Assembly: GCA_029207755.1 (NCBI GenBank)
Contig: JARCOQ010000002.1
Coordinates: 8,821,156 to 8,885,155 of the forward strand
Origin: Chamaea fasciata
Taxonomy: Eukaryota; Chordata; Aves; Passeriformes; Sylviidae
Reading direction: 5' to 3'
Length of the DNA: 64,000 nt
The notes below the pieces were generated by a model. It had not been told where the DNA came from and ran no database searches. It worked only from the letters and a program-made list of their open reading frames with translations. The number at the start of each line of letters is the position of its first letter. Position 1 is the first letter of the stretch. Of this stretch, positions 38,568-50,600 are shown piece after piece. The position numbers and the translations under genes are program-made.

Positions 38568-39027
38568 TATTCAATCCAGAAATATTTGAATTTTGCAAGG
38601 AACTGTGATTTTGGGGTGATTTTCATACAGTGAGAAATTACCCTGAGTTCATTAGAAATTTCTAGTGAAAAGCAGACCTATTCAAACAAAGTTTTAAACT
38701 ACTATTTGGACTCTCAGACATGCAAATTACTGGCCATTTAAGGAAATGATGAAGTAATTTCTTCCAGCATTTGGGGAAATTATACAAATGCCATTGATTT
38801 CACTGAGACTTAGTGTTGGTTCAGACCATTTTACACAGATTTATTGAGAAAAAAAAACTGTTGCTGCTTCTGAGCACTTGATATCTTGTCCATTTTTTTT
38901 CTCTACCTCAGATGAGCTGTACTTTTTGCTCTGTTGACTGAGTGACTGTGAGAGTTCAGAGAGGATTATGGACGTTCTTGGAATGCATCTTCCAGCCTAT
39001 TTTCACCCAACAGAAATCCAGTTTGTC

Positions 39028-39060
39028 TGTTGTGGTTTAACCCCAGCCAGCAACTAAGAT
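39028..39060 (-). mobile_element. Short fragment of the same avian LTR family, minus strand
   Basis: TGTTGTGGTTTAACCCCAGC and the following CAGCAACTAAG match the inverted 3' terminus of the 'TGTGGTTTAACCCC' LTR family almost base for base. Similarity stops after about 30 bp. It is closer to the family consensus than the copy at 36.0 kb. The sequence on the low-coordinate side does not look like a retroviral primer-binding site, so this is not the 5' LTR of a provirus ending at 36.0 kb. Confidence 0.6.
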
Positions 39061-42000
39061 CATAGAACGGGAAATTACCTTTCAGACACTCACTGCTACA
39101 GCACATTTTTGATCTGAGCTAAAAGAAAAGGCCTTTGAAGACACGTTCTGTGTATTTCTGTTGGTATTTAAGGAAGTATATTAGCTACTCCTGTCGATCC
39201 TACTCACGTAATGTGATGGTTTACATTCCAGCCTCTGTATGTTAGCAGATATAGGGAATGGGTATGCATGTCAAGAAACTGCTAAAAGATTCTGGAGGAA
39301 AGACAGCTGAGAAGGGAGCACATTGATAGCACTGAGTCTGTTGGAATAATCAAAGTGAAGTGATGCAGTTAAATAAGAGGCCTTTGAAGGGAGCAGGAGA
39401 AGTTAGCTGCTAATTGTTAAAAAGGAAAACCACTTGGCAGTTGCCCTTGAAAATGTTCTTCAGTGTATTTTAATATACAGAGACTGGTTCATTGCTAGGC
39501 ACCCCCTGCAGACAGAACCATGGGATTCAATTCATGAGGCTTCTCACAAATAGAGCCCCGCAGAGCTCCTGCAGCTACAGCCACCATACTGTGAAATCCA
39601 GTGTAGGGACTGCAACCCTTCTGATGAAAAATGCAGAGAGACTGGGCCAGGGAGATAATAATTTTGCCAGTGTGTTTTTGCAGCTAATTTATGGACACAT
39701 ATTGTTCAGCATGCGGAGTCAGAGAGGGAATTAGAGCACTATAGTGAATAAACAAATTAATTGTGAAATTATTTCTGCAGTTCTATCAGCAAAGCTTTGG
39801 TCCATGCAGAGCCCTTTGCATTACAAAGAAGTATTTCAAAACCTGACCCTAATTCTGTGTTCTGTGTCCAGCACAATTCTGTTCTTGGTAGAAAGTGAGA
39901 GATTTAAGGCCACAAAAATTCTCTTCTTCCTCCCCCAGTGCAAGGGTCAAGGAAATTTTTCAAAAATTATTTAAGACAGGGCTTTTGAAACTTGTCATCC
40001 TTGGGAAAAAAAAAATCAAAAATTGTGTTTTCTCCAACAGGTACAAGATCAGCTCAAAAAAGTGGAGGGGTCTCATGGGTAGATCGCAGCAATGACCCAC
40101 TGGCCCTTGGAAACACTTTGAGGGGTGTGCAACTCTGCTCACCATACCCAGCAAATATTAAAGAATGGAAGATAAAGCACTCAGGGGGCCTGCAAATGCT
40201 GCTGGTGTTACCTTGACAACGTAACTTAAACACATTCCTCTGCCAGACAGTCCAGGGGAAAATTTCCGGCTCTTTATTAAGTTGCCCAAACTAATACCTG
40301 TTAAACACACAGCTCTGTCTGAAGAGTAAGAAAAAAAATATTCTATATCCTGTCCTATATTCCCCCTTCTTTCTTCATATCCAGCCACAACAAAATAGAA
40401 GCAAATCCCCCACATATTTCTATTGTACTGCTCCACTGATTGCAGGTTTTTAGATTGCTTGCCCATGCTCATTCTCTGTAAGTACAGGGGCTCAGGGGCT
40501 TAAAAATTATTAAACATTACATGCGAAAATTACATCTAAGATCACCTCTTCAAACACAAACTTTTTCTAAGCCTTCAGAGAAACCTTTAATTGAGGTTTT
40601 AGGAAGTGTTTTTAAAAAGATTTGGATACCAGAGAGTAGTAGGTGGTAGGCGTTCCTTGTAATTTGCACAAGGTCCTGAGCAGGTCACGTGAAATTCATT
40701 GGAACTATACATCTATAAATTTTGCTAAGTTGGTCTACATAATAAAGTATAAAGGCCTTTGGTTCAGTTTCTAACTTACTGTGTCATCCTCAGGAAGCAG
40801 GGGAGTATAAATTTGATTTCCCAGACATTTCAGTCAGAGTTTAGCAGTCCAAGTTTATTAGTCCACATTAGTTTGGAGAATCAGCCATAAAACTAAAAAT
40901 AGGGCTATTCGAAGTGTTGGTCTGGATACTGATACATGCAGTGATACCCAGAACAGATGCAGTGTGGGAGGAACACCCAAAAAGGTGTTATCAAAGAGTC
41001 CTTTCAATCAATCTTACTAGAAATTATTTTTCTGAGTGATCACAGAGAAGACAGAAGTTCTCCATTCCCCTTTTGAAAGATTTATGACATTCTTATTATC
41101 ACGTGAAAGCAGTAACCAGGCTGTTCATTCTGATGTGTAGCAAAAAATGCTCTATCCTATAAACAACAATTAAAACACCATGCCAAAAACCAAAGTTGCA
41201 TGCGCATTGCAACCAAAAAATAAATCCTACAAACGCATGCCAAAAATTCTCCCCCAGAATCAGTCAGTAGGTGACAGAACACACTAACATTTAATTATGT
41301 CATATTACTGATGTGCTATGGAGTCTAAAAATAAAAGTTAATTAATATGGTTTTAAATTTTAAAAAATCATGTTTTTATTTCCCCTTTTTCCTTGTTCTT
41401 AAAGGATAGTATTCCACATGAAAGACATAAATTAGCTTTAATTACAGCCAAAATATTTATGACAGCTTTAAAAAGCCAGTAGGGACTAAATCATTTTTCT
41501 ATGAGAAGAATCTGTACTGTGAACTGGAAAAATTCACAAGCTTTTAACACAAGTTTTTGCCATTTGGTTTGAGAAACATTTAACTATTTATGGCACCGTG
41601 TGACTCTACCTAAGAAAGCAGAGTCAATCACTTCAGCTTTTCCCACTACTATTATCAAAGTAACAGCAGAAAGAATTTTGTCTTTTTATGCTTCCTTCAA
41701 TTAGGGAAAACAGCATGCCTAAACATTGTATGAGGAATAGGACATGATTATTCATGTGGACATACACTTTGAAGAACCTGGTAAATAAGATAAAACCACA
41801 GAAATACCATTTCTCTGCCTTGTTTCTCGCCAGGAGTATGTCTTCTTGATATGCCTGGGAATGTTTACCAAACCAGAGTATCATATTCTAAAGGTTTGTA
41901 ATAAATCAATGAACCTTAATGGTTTGCAACCTGAACATGTAATTATTATTCAGAGGTGATTTATTCAGTACATTCTAAAAGATGTTCTGGTGGGTAGGGA

Positions 42001-42294
42001 GCAGATTATGTTTGTGAGTGCAGGTAAATGATGGCAGTCTGTCATAAGGTCTTCTGTTATTACAGACAAGTAATTTAAGATTATATTCTCAGAAGAGTTT
42101 GGAACCCAAACCTGCTGTTAAGCACAGAGGTGAATTGTCTACATTTAATGGAAAGGTGGTAAAGCAAGTCACATGGATTTTAACAGGTGATGCAGAAAAC
42201 ACTACTGAGAACAACTTCTGTGAATAAAATCTTAAGCACCTTTGAAAAATCTTGAACTATGAGCGTGTCAAAATAGTAATCACTAATGGTATTT
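39061..42294. other. Non-coding stretch
   Basis: Frames up to 104 codons overlap in several frames near 39.9-40.5 kb without domains. No repeat family is recognised. Confidence 0.5.
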
Positions 42295-42657
42295 ATCAAA
42301 TAGTTTGGGTTGGACTAAAAATCACTTAGTTCCAGGCACCTTGCCATGGATAGGAACATCTTTAATTAGATTTGATTGCTCAAAGCCCCATCCCTCCTGG
42401 CCTTGAACACTTCCAGGGATGGAACACCCACAACCTCACTGTGCAACCTGTGCCAGTCTCTCAGCACCATCACAGTAAAGAATTTCCTCCTAACATCTAA
42501 TCTAAATCCACTCTCTTACTATTTAAAGCCATTCACCTTGTTCTATCACAACGTGCCCTTGTGAAAATTCCTCTCCAGCATTTTTGTAGGACCCCTTTAG
42601 GCACAGGAAGGCCAGTTTTTTCCAGTCTGAACAACCCCAAGTCTCTTCACTCCCATA
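42295..42657 (-). mobile_element. CR1 LINE 3' fragment, minus strand, best preserved in the window
   Basis: The plus strand reads through landmark after landmark of the inverted CR1 3' region: TAGTTTGGGTTGGACTAAAA, TTGCTCAAAGCCCCATCC, GGCCTTGAACACTTCCAGGG, CACAGTAAAGAATTTCCTCC, ATCTAATCTAAATCCACTCT, TGTAGGACCCCTTTAGGCAC and CTGAACAACCCCAAGTCTCT. It breaks off about 360 bp from its 3' end, so it is 5'-truncated as most CR1 copies are. Divergence is moderate. The frames of about 60 codons within it are remnants or chance. Confidence 0.95.
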
Positions 42658-43887
42658 TCAATGGCAGCAGCAATAGGACAGCAAATCCTATTGCCTCTGC
42701 AGGCAGTGGGGAGGGAGGGGAAGGAAAGGGTGGTAAAGAATACTTCTTCCTTTAATTAAAAAAAAATTTTGCTTTGCTGCTTTTCTCAGCACCACTGAGG
42801 AGCCTCCTCTGGCCCTGCCACTTTCCAATTCCACGCTGGACAGAGCCATGAGAAGAAAATGATACACAGTCAATATGTCTCTCTGTCCTCTGAGCCTTTC
42901 TTTGCGCTAGTGGAAATTTATCTGCTCAGTGAAGAAAAGTTTGAGGTTTTCATTTTTTTAAGAGGGAAAAAATTAGTAACTAGGATCTGATTACTGAACT
43001 GTAACTGCTTCTTTTGACTGACAGAGAAACAGCTAAATTATGATTTCTGGAGTTTATCTCTGCCACAGCATGATAAATTTGAAAACTTTACAGCTTTTCT
43101 TTTAGCCTAGTAGGATAAAAATGTGAACCTCTTCATGTGTTAAATGCTCTCTCTTGGAGTGCATTATTGCTTAATATATCCTCGTACTTCATAAATTAAA
43201 GCACGAAAAAAAGTTAAAGTTAACTTCTTTTTCCTGAAACAAAGCTATCAGTGGGCTTGATTAATATACAGATGCTGCACGCTGCTGGGACTGTGCTTCC
43301 ATTTTCACAGAGTAATATGTTCTGCTTATGCTCTTGCAGCCACGTGGATTTATACATTTTGCATTTTAAGATAATATATGGAACTTAATATTGTTATGCA
43401 AAATGTGTGTTTAAAGTAAAGCACAGCACTTCTATTCCAGACTGTGAAAGTTAAAATGCACTGAATTTGAATAACATTTAAGCAAAGTTAAATTTAAGAG
43501 TATGTCTTTGTAGCATAGGTATATGTGGGGAAAGCACATTCATCTCCAAGTATCATTTTAAGTATAAGTAGGTCACAAACCAGGAGATGAAATTCTCCAA
43601 GTTATTCTGCACAGAATATGTTGGCTGTCCCCTGGTTGTGCAGGCTGCTGGAACAGAAATCTCAGAGTCATTTGGCAGGAAATGCACACAAAGCCTGAAG
43701 AATATTAAAAGCAGGTTAGAGTCTCCCATGCCCAGTGTTTTGCTTTACATGCCTGCAAACAGATCCCATACTTACTGGGCTGACTACACAGGCCCCCAGC
43801 ACACCATGGGCACTCCTCAACCTCATTCATTACACAGCAAATTCATGCTTACACTTGCCAGGGGCTATGGGAGATGTAGTGAGGGGG

Positions 43888-43906
43888 AAAAAAAAAAAAA
43901 AAAAAA
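43888..43906. repeat. A19 homopolymer
   Basis: Nineteen As follow a GC-richer 280-bp stretch. A retroposed copy with a poly-A tail was considered, but no AATAAA signal or flanking duplication is visible. Confidence 0.9.
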
Positions 43907-44401
43907 GTAAGGAGCAAGCCCCAAAACACCCAAAACATACGGGGAATCTCTGAAAATTCACCATTACCTTCTTCTTTTGTGTTCATCTTCACTTAATTGG
44001 CTCTGTAGAGTTCTGGCTCTCATTAAGTAGATGCACTTTTCTCTTCATATACTGGAGATAGCCTTGCTACTTTGCCAGCAGCGCCATCCAAGTTGATGCC
44101 TGTTCATCTGTTTCTACTATTTCTTTTCCATTACTTCTGTAATTATCACCCTTGAAAGAACAGACCAGATATAGACACTGGTGAGATTATCATTAAGATT
44201 CTTGCAGATGCCTTTGCAAAAAGACTGAAAAGGGAAAAGTCTGAGCCACTGACTTGTTTTTATCCTGGAGCTGCTCAAAATGAACCCCTAAATACCTTTC
44301 CCAATGAAAAAAAAAATTAGTATTGATCTTAATTTTTAATGCATACATGTCCCTGATACTTGCAGAAAGTTTTTTTTAAAAAAAGCTGAAATTCAGTAAT
44401 T

Positions 44402-44416
44402 AAAAAAAAAAAAAAA
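44402..44416. repeat. A15 homopolymer
   Basis: Fifteen consecutive As after a single T. Confidence 0.9.
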
Positions 44417-45270
44417 TTAGAGTTGTTGCCGGAATGAAGCCTGTCCATAATGTGAGGAAATACAATACCTGTGGGTTTTCTTCCCAGCTAAAAACACACC
44501 ACAATTTTAGAAGCACATCTGAACAAGGACTGCTCAGCAGAAGGGCTGCACGAGCAGAACGCTTAACCCAACACAACATTAAAATGTGCTTGACATTGTC
44601 ACAGACCTGGTGAAACCCTGAAGCAATGCAGCGTCTGCTTGAGAAGCCATTCCTGAGCTTAAACAATGAAAAGTGGATAATAAACAGCTTTTTGAGCACC
44701 TGAGTTCCTGATTCCTGCAGGCCCGTCTCCTAGATGTCTACTTATCTGAACTACCCTAAGGCTTTCTATGACCTTTACATGTATATAAGCTTCTCCCATG
44801 CAGCATTTTACCAGCAATTTGAGACAACCATGTTTTAAAAAAAAAAATCAACCAAAAAGAATCCAAAGTGAATATTTAAAACTCACTTTCTTCCCTAACT
44901 GTTACCTTCTTTTCTTTAAGAGTGTGATATAGAATTATCCTAAAGACTTCTAATCTCCTGTCAAATCTCTTCAAAAAATAGTAAAAAAAACCCTTTTGTT
45001 TTTTTGGGTGTTGGGGGCGTGGAGACAGTGGGTAGAGCAGGAAGCAGTGAAAAAGGGTCAAATCATAAACATCAGTAAGTTCTATAAACTTGTATTCAGC
45101 ACAGTCATTAACCTCTAAAGAGCATTAAAGGCACTAAACAACCTAACTTCCTCCCTGGGCATGCTTTATCAAACTTCAACCAACATGTGATTTCTACACA
45201 GATACCACATCGCAGGAGAACCTGTGGTTTATCTTCCTGAAAAACAGGTTCCTTACTTGTAGTTGAAGTA

Positions 45271-45303
45271 CATATATATATGTAATTCATATATATATGA
45301 ATT
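45271..45303. repeat. Alternating AT palindromes
   Basis: CATATATATATG (45271-45282) is followed by AATTCATATATATATGAATT (45284-45303), a perfect 20-bp palindrome that could form a hairpin or cruciform. Confidence 0.95.
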
Positions 45304-47800
45304 CTTTAGAAAATCATATCCTCACACTATTCAGGTGACAGGTTTTATTTTTATATTCACAGAGGAAAGATTATTCCATTTCTATTAGGGTAATCCCCCA
45401 GGACAAAGGGATTTACAGCAGCAAAACTACCCAGTATACACTCAAGTGGATGAATTGTGCTTTCCTACTGTGCCAGTATTTCAGTCTGATGAGTCAGATT
45501 TTGTCTGCACCCATGAGGACAGAAGAAATGTGTGAATTAAGGTTTTGGTATCCCTATACCAAAACCCACACATCAGTGCTCAAATGAACATTTATGAGTA
45601 TCTACAAATGCAACTTTTATATAATTTTCTTTATATAGCTCAAATAGTAATCCTGTAATGAAAAACACAAAATTAGGAGCAAATAATTTAATAATTCCCA
45701 TTCTCCAACTAATTCCTGCACTTGGGGATTGGGGTTCTTGTTTTCTGGAATGATTAATAAAAATCATCAGTTCATTGTTAAAAAGAGTTTGAAAACTTAC
45801 CACAACATATCCAGATAATGCTAGGAAACATTGAGAACATATGCAATATCGTGTTCCAAAATAAATTAAAGAGAAGTTGATAGTCTATCTTCCCTAAATT
45901 TATAAATTCTTCTTCAGATATTCAGATGTATGAGTTTGAGACAATGCCTTACTGCTGTCTTTGCTGTGACTGACCCTACTACCTCCTTTATAATTCTTTT
46001 ATTCATTAATCATCATTTAGACATAAGCCTTTCTTGATAGCCTCTGACACAGTGTGCCAAAATCCAAACATTACCTATGCTCATTTGTTTCCTCAGAAAC
46101 ACTTAGAAGTGCTAATAGTATCTTAAAAAAAACCCAAAAAAAACCCCAAAACATAACAGTTCACTGAGAAAACTAAAATAATCCACTGTCATAACCTTGT
46201 ACTGAGAATTTACATTGCTCTAGTTATGAGTTATATATCATACACCTATTTGATCTCTATTTCAGAATCACAGGGGTTTTTTGAATGGCATAAAGCCACC
46301 TGTTTTCACTGATATAAATTATACTGGATCCCATTACTTGAAGTCAGAGAAGCATTTTTCAGACCTGCTGAGAAGCTGAGCCACAAGATTCTCAGTGTTA
46401 CATTGATTTCATATAAATTTATTAAAAATTATTCTCTTTAATTTGCATCAGTTGCATAAAGGTAATTTGAAGCAAACATTTTTGAAGAAGTGACAGAACC
46501 TAATGAAAAGTGAGATCTTGGAAGATGAAAATAATCCATAAACTCTTAAGCTTTCTGGACTTTTCCTATTTGTCAAAATTTCCTCTAAAGAAATAAAAAC
46601 TAACCCCAAGATCCTACCTAGGCATCTTCTCTATCACCATTACCTCACAATTAGAAACAATGACAACCATGTCCCACTTTTCACTACTACGCATACAGCT
46701 GCTCACTTCTAACTGCTAAATTCCACTTGCTCCTCCGATAAATGGAAGAATTCTTGGCTACTGATGGAGCAAATGGGGACGACCCATTTATTCTGCTTCT
46801 CCCACCATTTTCCTCTACAATTTAATTCTCAGTCGCAGCTGGTGTCGAATAAAAAGGTCACACTTTGGTTACTTTGGGCTCATGGCCTTCCTACAGGAGC
46901 TTGGACTTCCAGCTCATAATTCAGTGAGCATCTCCAGCCCTTAACAAAGTGTTTCCAAATACGGCATGAGTACTACAGCCACCTGACATAGAAGGATTTA
47001 TAAGAAAAAGGTCAGATATGGCATGATATGTTCACATAGCTCCAGTGACCCCAGAATGGGAGGAGATCCCATTGCCACAAGAAAAATGGTTTGGGCTCAC
47101 AGTCAGAGTGGGGAACAATTGCCATTACATCTCAGGAGCAGCAGGACAGTTCTGCCTGCCTCCTTTGAAAACAAACAAACCAACTCAAATGACTTTAGCA
47201 CCTTAAAAAGTTAATTTCAGAAAACAGTATGAAAAACTCCAGACAATGTGTTGCTTGAACTGTTTCACCTTATTCTATCAAAATATTGGACATTAATGTG
47301 GGTTTAATGATAAAGAAAAGGCAAAGACAAAAAAAAAAAGGTTTTATTTACAGAAGTTTAAACATCTAGCTACTCTTTTCCAATGAAATACCCATAAGGT
47401 CTTCTATGTAGTTCATGATGCATATTCATGGTTGTAAAAATACTGAACAATATATGAGTCCATAAGTACTCATTAGTGTTTAGTAAGTCAAAGTTTGCTT
47501 TTGCAAAGGCTTAAAATATAAAATTACATTCCCTAACTTATTATTTTCAATTTACATTACCATTAGTTATGCAATCTGGCATGTCTTCACTTAGCATTTA
47601 ATGGTTTAGCACCTGCCCGTGTTTGGGTTTTTTTAAAGCAACATTAGCAAGTGACACAGAGAATAAACTTCAAGGGAACAGTCATGGTACAATGTAGAAG
47701 TGAAAACAGAGATTTTCTTTTTCTTTTCAGTAGAGTGAATTTAGTCCATTAAATAAAAAAAAAATCATTCTTTAAGTGTTTCGTTGGGTTTTGTTGTTTT

Positions 47801-47840
47801 CCTTTTTTTTTTTTTTATTTTATTTATTTTTTTTTTTTTA
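47801..47840. repeat. T-rich tract
   Basis: T runs broken only by ATTTTATTTA words. Confidence 0.9.
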
Positions 47841-48834
47841 ATAAAGCATTGCAGGCTGAGCTTTGTACTGGATTTTAGCCAAAGATTCTATTTGAGGGTA
47901 ATGTTTCTTGCCTCATATCTTCTGAATTGTGACCATACCTCTCCGTTGTGCATGGTTGCTGCTAAGGAAAATACTCCTCAGTGGTGGCATAACGCAAGTG
48001 CAGATGAGCGAGTCGGAGAAAAACAGACCTATATTATCACAAAATTGTAAAAAAAAAAAAAATAAAACCCTCACAAATGAGCAGATTGCTTATGTAAGGA
48101 CGGCCTGTATTACTAGCACTGAAAGTATTTTGAAGCGTAGTTAATGTTAGCTAAACCCAAAAGCCTTATAGGAGGTAAAATTACCATTGCAATGCATACC
48201 ATAAAGGCATGAATGACACACAGAGGATGGATTCTTTGCACAGTTTTGCCTATTTTTAACTAGATGACTGAAGTGAAAAAAGAAGAAGGTTGATTGAGTT
48301 AAGTACAAAAGGGGGGAAAGGTTATATAATGAGAAATAATTGCTTTTAAACCTTGGCACAGTGCAAAGGACACTATTTGGGTTTTTTTCAAAGATAAACC
48401 ATTTAAACATTTTTGCTATTTTCAGTGACTCTTTTTATAAAGAAATTTTCTTTGACACACAGAAACAGAGGGAAAAAAACCCCAACCAACCAAGCAAACT
48501 TACCTTTCTTTATCCCGTCTAATTTGATCTTTAAATACAGTGGCACAAAACAATAACTTGAATTCAGCAGAGTTAGGCTCCTGGACACTGTGTTGTAGAT
48601 TTGAACTCAGCACAGTGGCATAAGGATAGGCCTGTTTTGATATGGTCCATTGGGGCAAGAGTCAAGAGGGAGAGAGAATTAGAAGCATTAAAAGTTTGTA
48701 ATAGTGAGCTTTTAAAATATGCGGTTTCTACTCTTCATTTCAGCAAATGCTACTGTTTGGGGGCTTTCAGTCACATTCTGTTACCTTCTGTTTTAAACCT
48801 GATTAAAGATAAGTGCAGGAATAATGGCATCTCA

Positions 48835-48995
48835 AAGCTGAGCTCCATAGTCCCACCTCCCTGCAATGAGCAGGGACATCTTCAACAAGATCAGGTTGGT
48901 CCAAGCCCAGGCCAAATCCCACCTTTGAATATACCCAGGGGTGGAGCACCCACAGCCTCTCACAGTAAAGAATTTCTTTCTTCTAGTCTGAACTG
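48835..48995 (-). mobile_element. CR1 LINE 3' fragment with internal deletion, minus strand
   Basis: Plus-strand reading shows CCTCCCTGCAATGAGCAGGG, ACAAGATCAGGTTG, GGTGGAGCACCCACAGCCTC and CACAGTAAAGAATTTCTTTC in the order expected for an inverted CR1 3' end. Between CAGCCTCT and CACAGTAAAG the roughly 35-40 bp normally present (the part equivalent to CTGGGCAACCTGTGCCAG in other copies) are missing, so there is an internal deletion. The extreme 3' terminal units are also lacking. Confidence 0.85.
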
Positions 48996-49870
48996 CAATG
49001 TTATGGTACCATATGCTAATATGGTAACTTTGTGTTGAAAACAGCATAATGGAAAAATGAACTTGCTAAATTCATGCTTGATTACTGTGTGGTTTAGACC
49101 GTGATTGGGAGACATTGCAATTTTAATTCTACTACACTACAGATGAACATTAATAATATACTCATGTAATTGGATGTGTTCCCTTAATCAGAGCTGGGAA
49201 AATGGATAGTTCTGTAAATCAGTTTTGGTTTTAGATCTTTTAGAATTGAGCATTTCTACGTAACATTACTGAACTACCCTGACTTAGAAGGTGCTAAAAT
49301 ATAAAATAAAATCCATTCTACTAAAAATTTCACTCACTAGGAGACAGATTCTGACAACCCCAATACAGATTCAGTAGACTTTGAGCAATTAACTGATATC
49401 CCATCAGAGTCCAACATCCACTTTATCCATTATGTCCCTGGGTAAAGGCCAAGGCAGTCTCTAAGTCAGTTCCTATTTCCCTGTCTTCATGGATTCTGGA
49501 GAAACCATCAGACTTGGTTCAGGTACATGAAGGGAGATCTCAGTCACCTGACAGATCCCAAGCTCTTAGAGGATGAAGAGGTAAAAATCCCGAGGTCACC
49601 CAAATTAGGCAATTTGCTTGGACACTGGAAATATGGACCAGCAAGACCTACCAGGGGATCAAAACTGCATTTCTCCACTGTTGATATCAAGCATTGCTGT
49701 CCAGGCACAAGAGGAGCCAGCATTTATGTGAAACAGTGAGAATTAAACTCTCAGGAAGATTCCTGAGTCATGCAGTAAGGTTTGTTCTATGACTGGTTTT
49801 TGTTTTTTTTAAATGCTGGGGCCTTTCTCAAATAGAATAAAATTAGGTTATTTCATGAAGGTTTCCCAGC

Positions 49871-49901
<31 letters not shown>

Positions 49902-50019
49902 GGTTAGCAGAACTATGTTTTCCTAGTATGACACTATAGGGTTTTTTAGTTATTTTTATTAAACCAAGCATTATTGAACAGGTAGTATCTCCTTAAACCT
50001 AGATAACTTAGGCACACCT
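48996..50019. other. Non-coding stretch with a T28 run
   Basis: Holds T28 and a 70-codon frame at 49527-49739 without a known domain. No other element is seen. Confidence 0.55.
49874..49901. repeat. T28 homopolymer
   Basis: Twenty-eight consecutive Ts. It could be the inverted tail of a retroposed sequence, but no body is recognised next to it. Confidence 0.9.
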
Positions 50020-50600
50020 TGGTATTTTCTGACAGATATAACTGTATGTCAAATTGGGTCGTTTTCAAAATGTGTTTTAATTAGTTTTTAATTCAAATGT
50101 GTGTGAAATTTCTTCTTTATGTCAGCCAAATTTCAACTGACCACTAAGAAGATAATTAGTGTTAATTACCCGTGGCATACAAATGGATACTTCTTAATAA
50201 TGTTCTCACACATTTCACAATAAATACGTTTCAAAAACCCAGTTATATTTAATAAGCATGGAGTAGCTCTCTTTAGCCTGCATTTTAACGTGTTCTGCAT
50301 TTAAATATGCAGAGCTATATCTCTACTCCCCTGAACGCTGCAAATGAAAAAATGGCAACACGCCAGAAATGTAAGTAATACAACGTTACCTTTGTCCTTG
50401 GCAATGCCTATCCTGCTTTTCAGTCACTTGGTTTTGACACCCAGGGAAAATGTTATTGTGCACTGAAGCACTTTGCAGCCGCTACACTTAAAATATGTTT
50501 TAAAGGTGAACACACTTCACCTGCGGGCTAGGCTCACTATCGATTCCCTCAGTGGCTATCTGAACAAAGATTGGGAATGAAGCAATTACCTACCATGTGT
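50020..50600. promoter_or_regulatory. Candidate conserved non-coding element / enhancer
   Basis: The block has no useful frame and no repeat similarity, and it is dense in homeodomain-type words: TAATTAG at 50078-50084 and 50153-50159, TTAATTAC at 50162-50169. It keeps several CpGs in an AT-rich context. Near 50504-50522 it contains AGGTGAA-CACAC-TTCACCT, a perfect 7-bp inverted repeat that resembles paired T-box or nuclear-receptor half-sites, with CACCTG (an E-box) at its right edge. These traits are typical of vertebrate developmental enhancers. Conservation cannot be measured from one sequence. Confidence 0.25.
50504..50522. promoter_or_regulatory. Inverted AGGTGAA half-sites
   Basis: AGGTGAA, five bases, then TTCACCT. 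Both arms pair perfectly. The half-site is close to T-box (AGGTGTGA) and nuclear-receptor (AGGTCA) elements and also carries an E-box on the right arm. Function is inferred only. Confidence 0.35.

Larger units (their letters stand above)
42658..48834. other. Non-coding stretch with homopolymers and a palindrome
   Basis: About 6.2 kb without a recognised gene. Contents listed separately are an A19 run, an A15 run, an alternating-AT palindrome and a T-rich patch. The block at 43.1-43.5 kb has retained regulatory-looking words. Frames reach 107 codons and none shows a domain. Confidence 0.5.

Noticed and set aside
35990..39060. A single minus-strand provirus bounded by the two LTR pieces
   Set aside because: The sequence next to the 39.03 kb piece does not resemble a primer-binding site, there is no polypurine tract beside the 36.41 kb edge, and no retroviral coding frame lies between them.
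43610..43906. Processed pseudogene with an A19 tail
   Set aside because: No AATAAA signal, no flanking duplication and no recognisable parent protein in the 107-codon frame.
48504..48580. Minus-strand exon with a strong donor (AAG|GTAAGTTTG)
   Set aside because: The donor is good but the only nearby acceptor lacks a pyrimidine tract, so the pair is not convincing.
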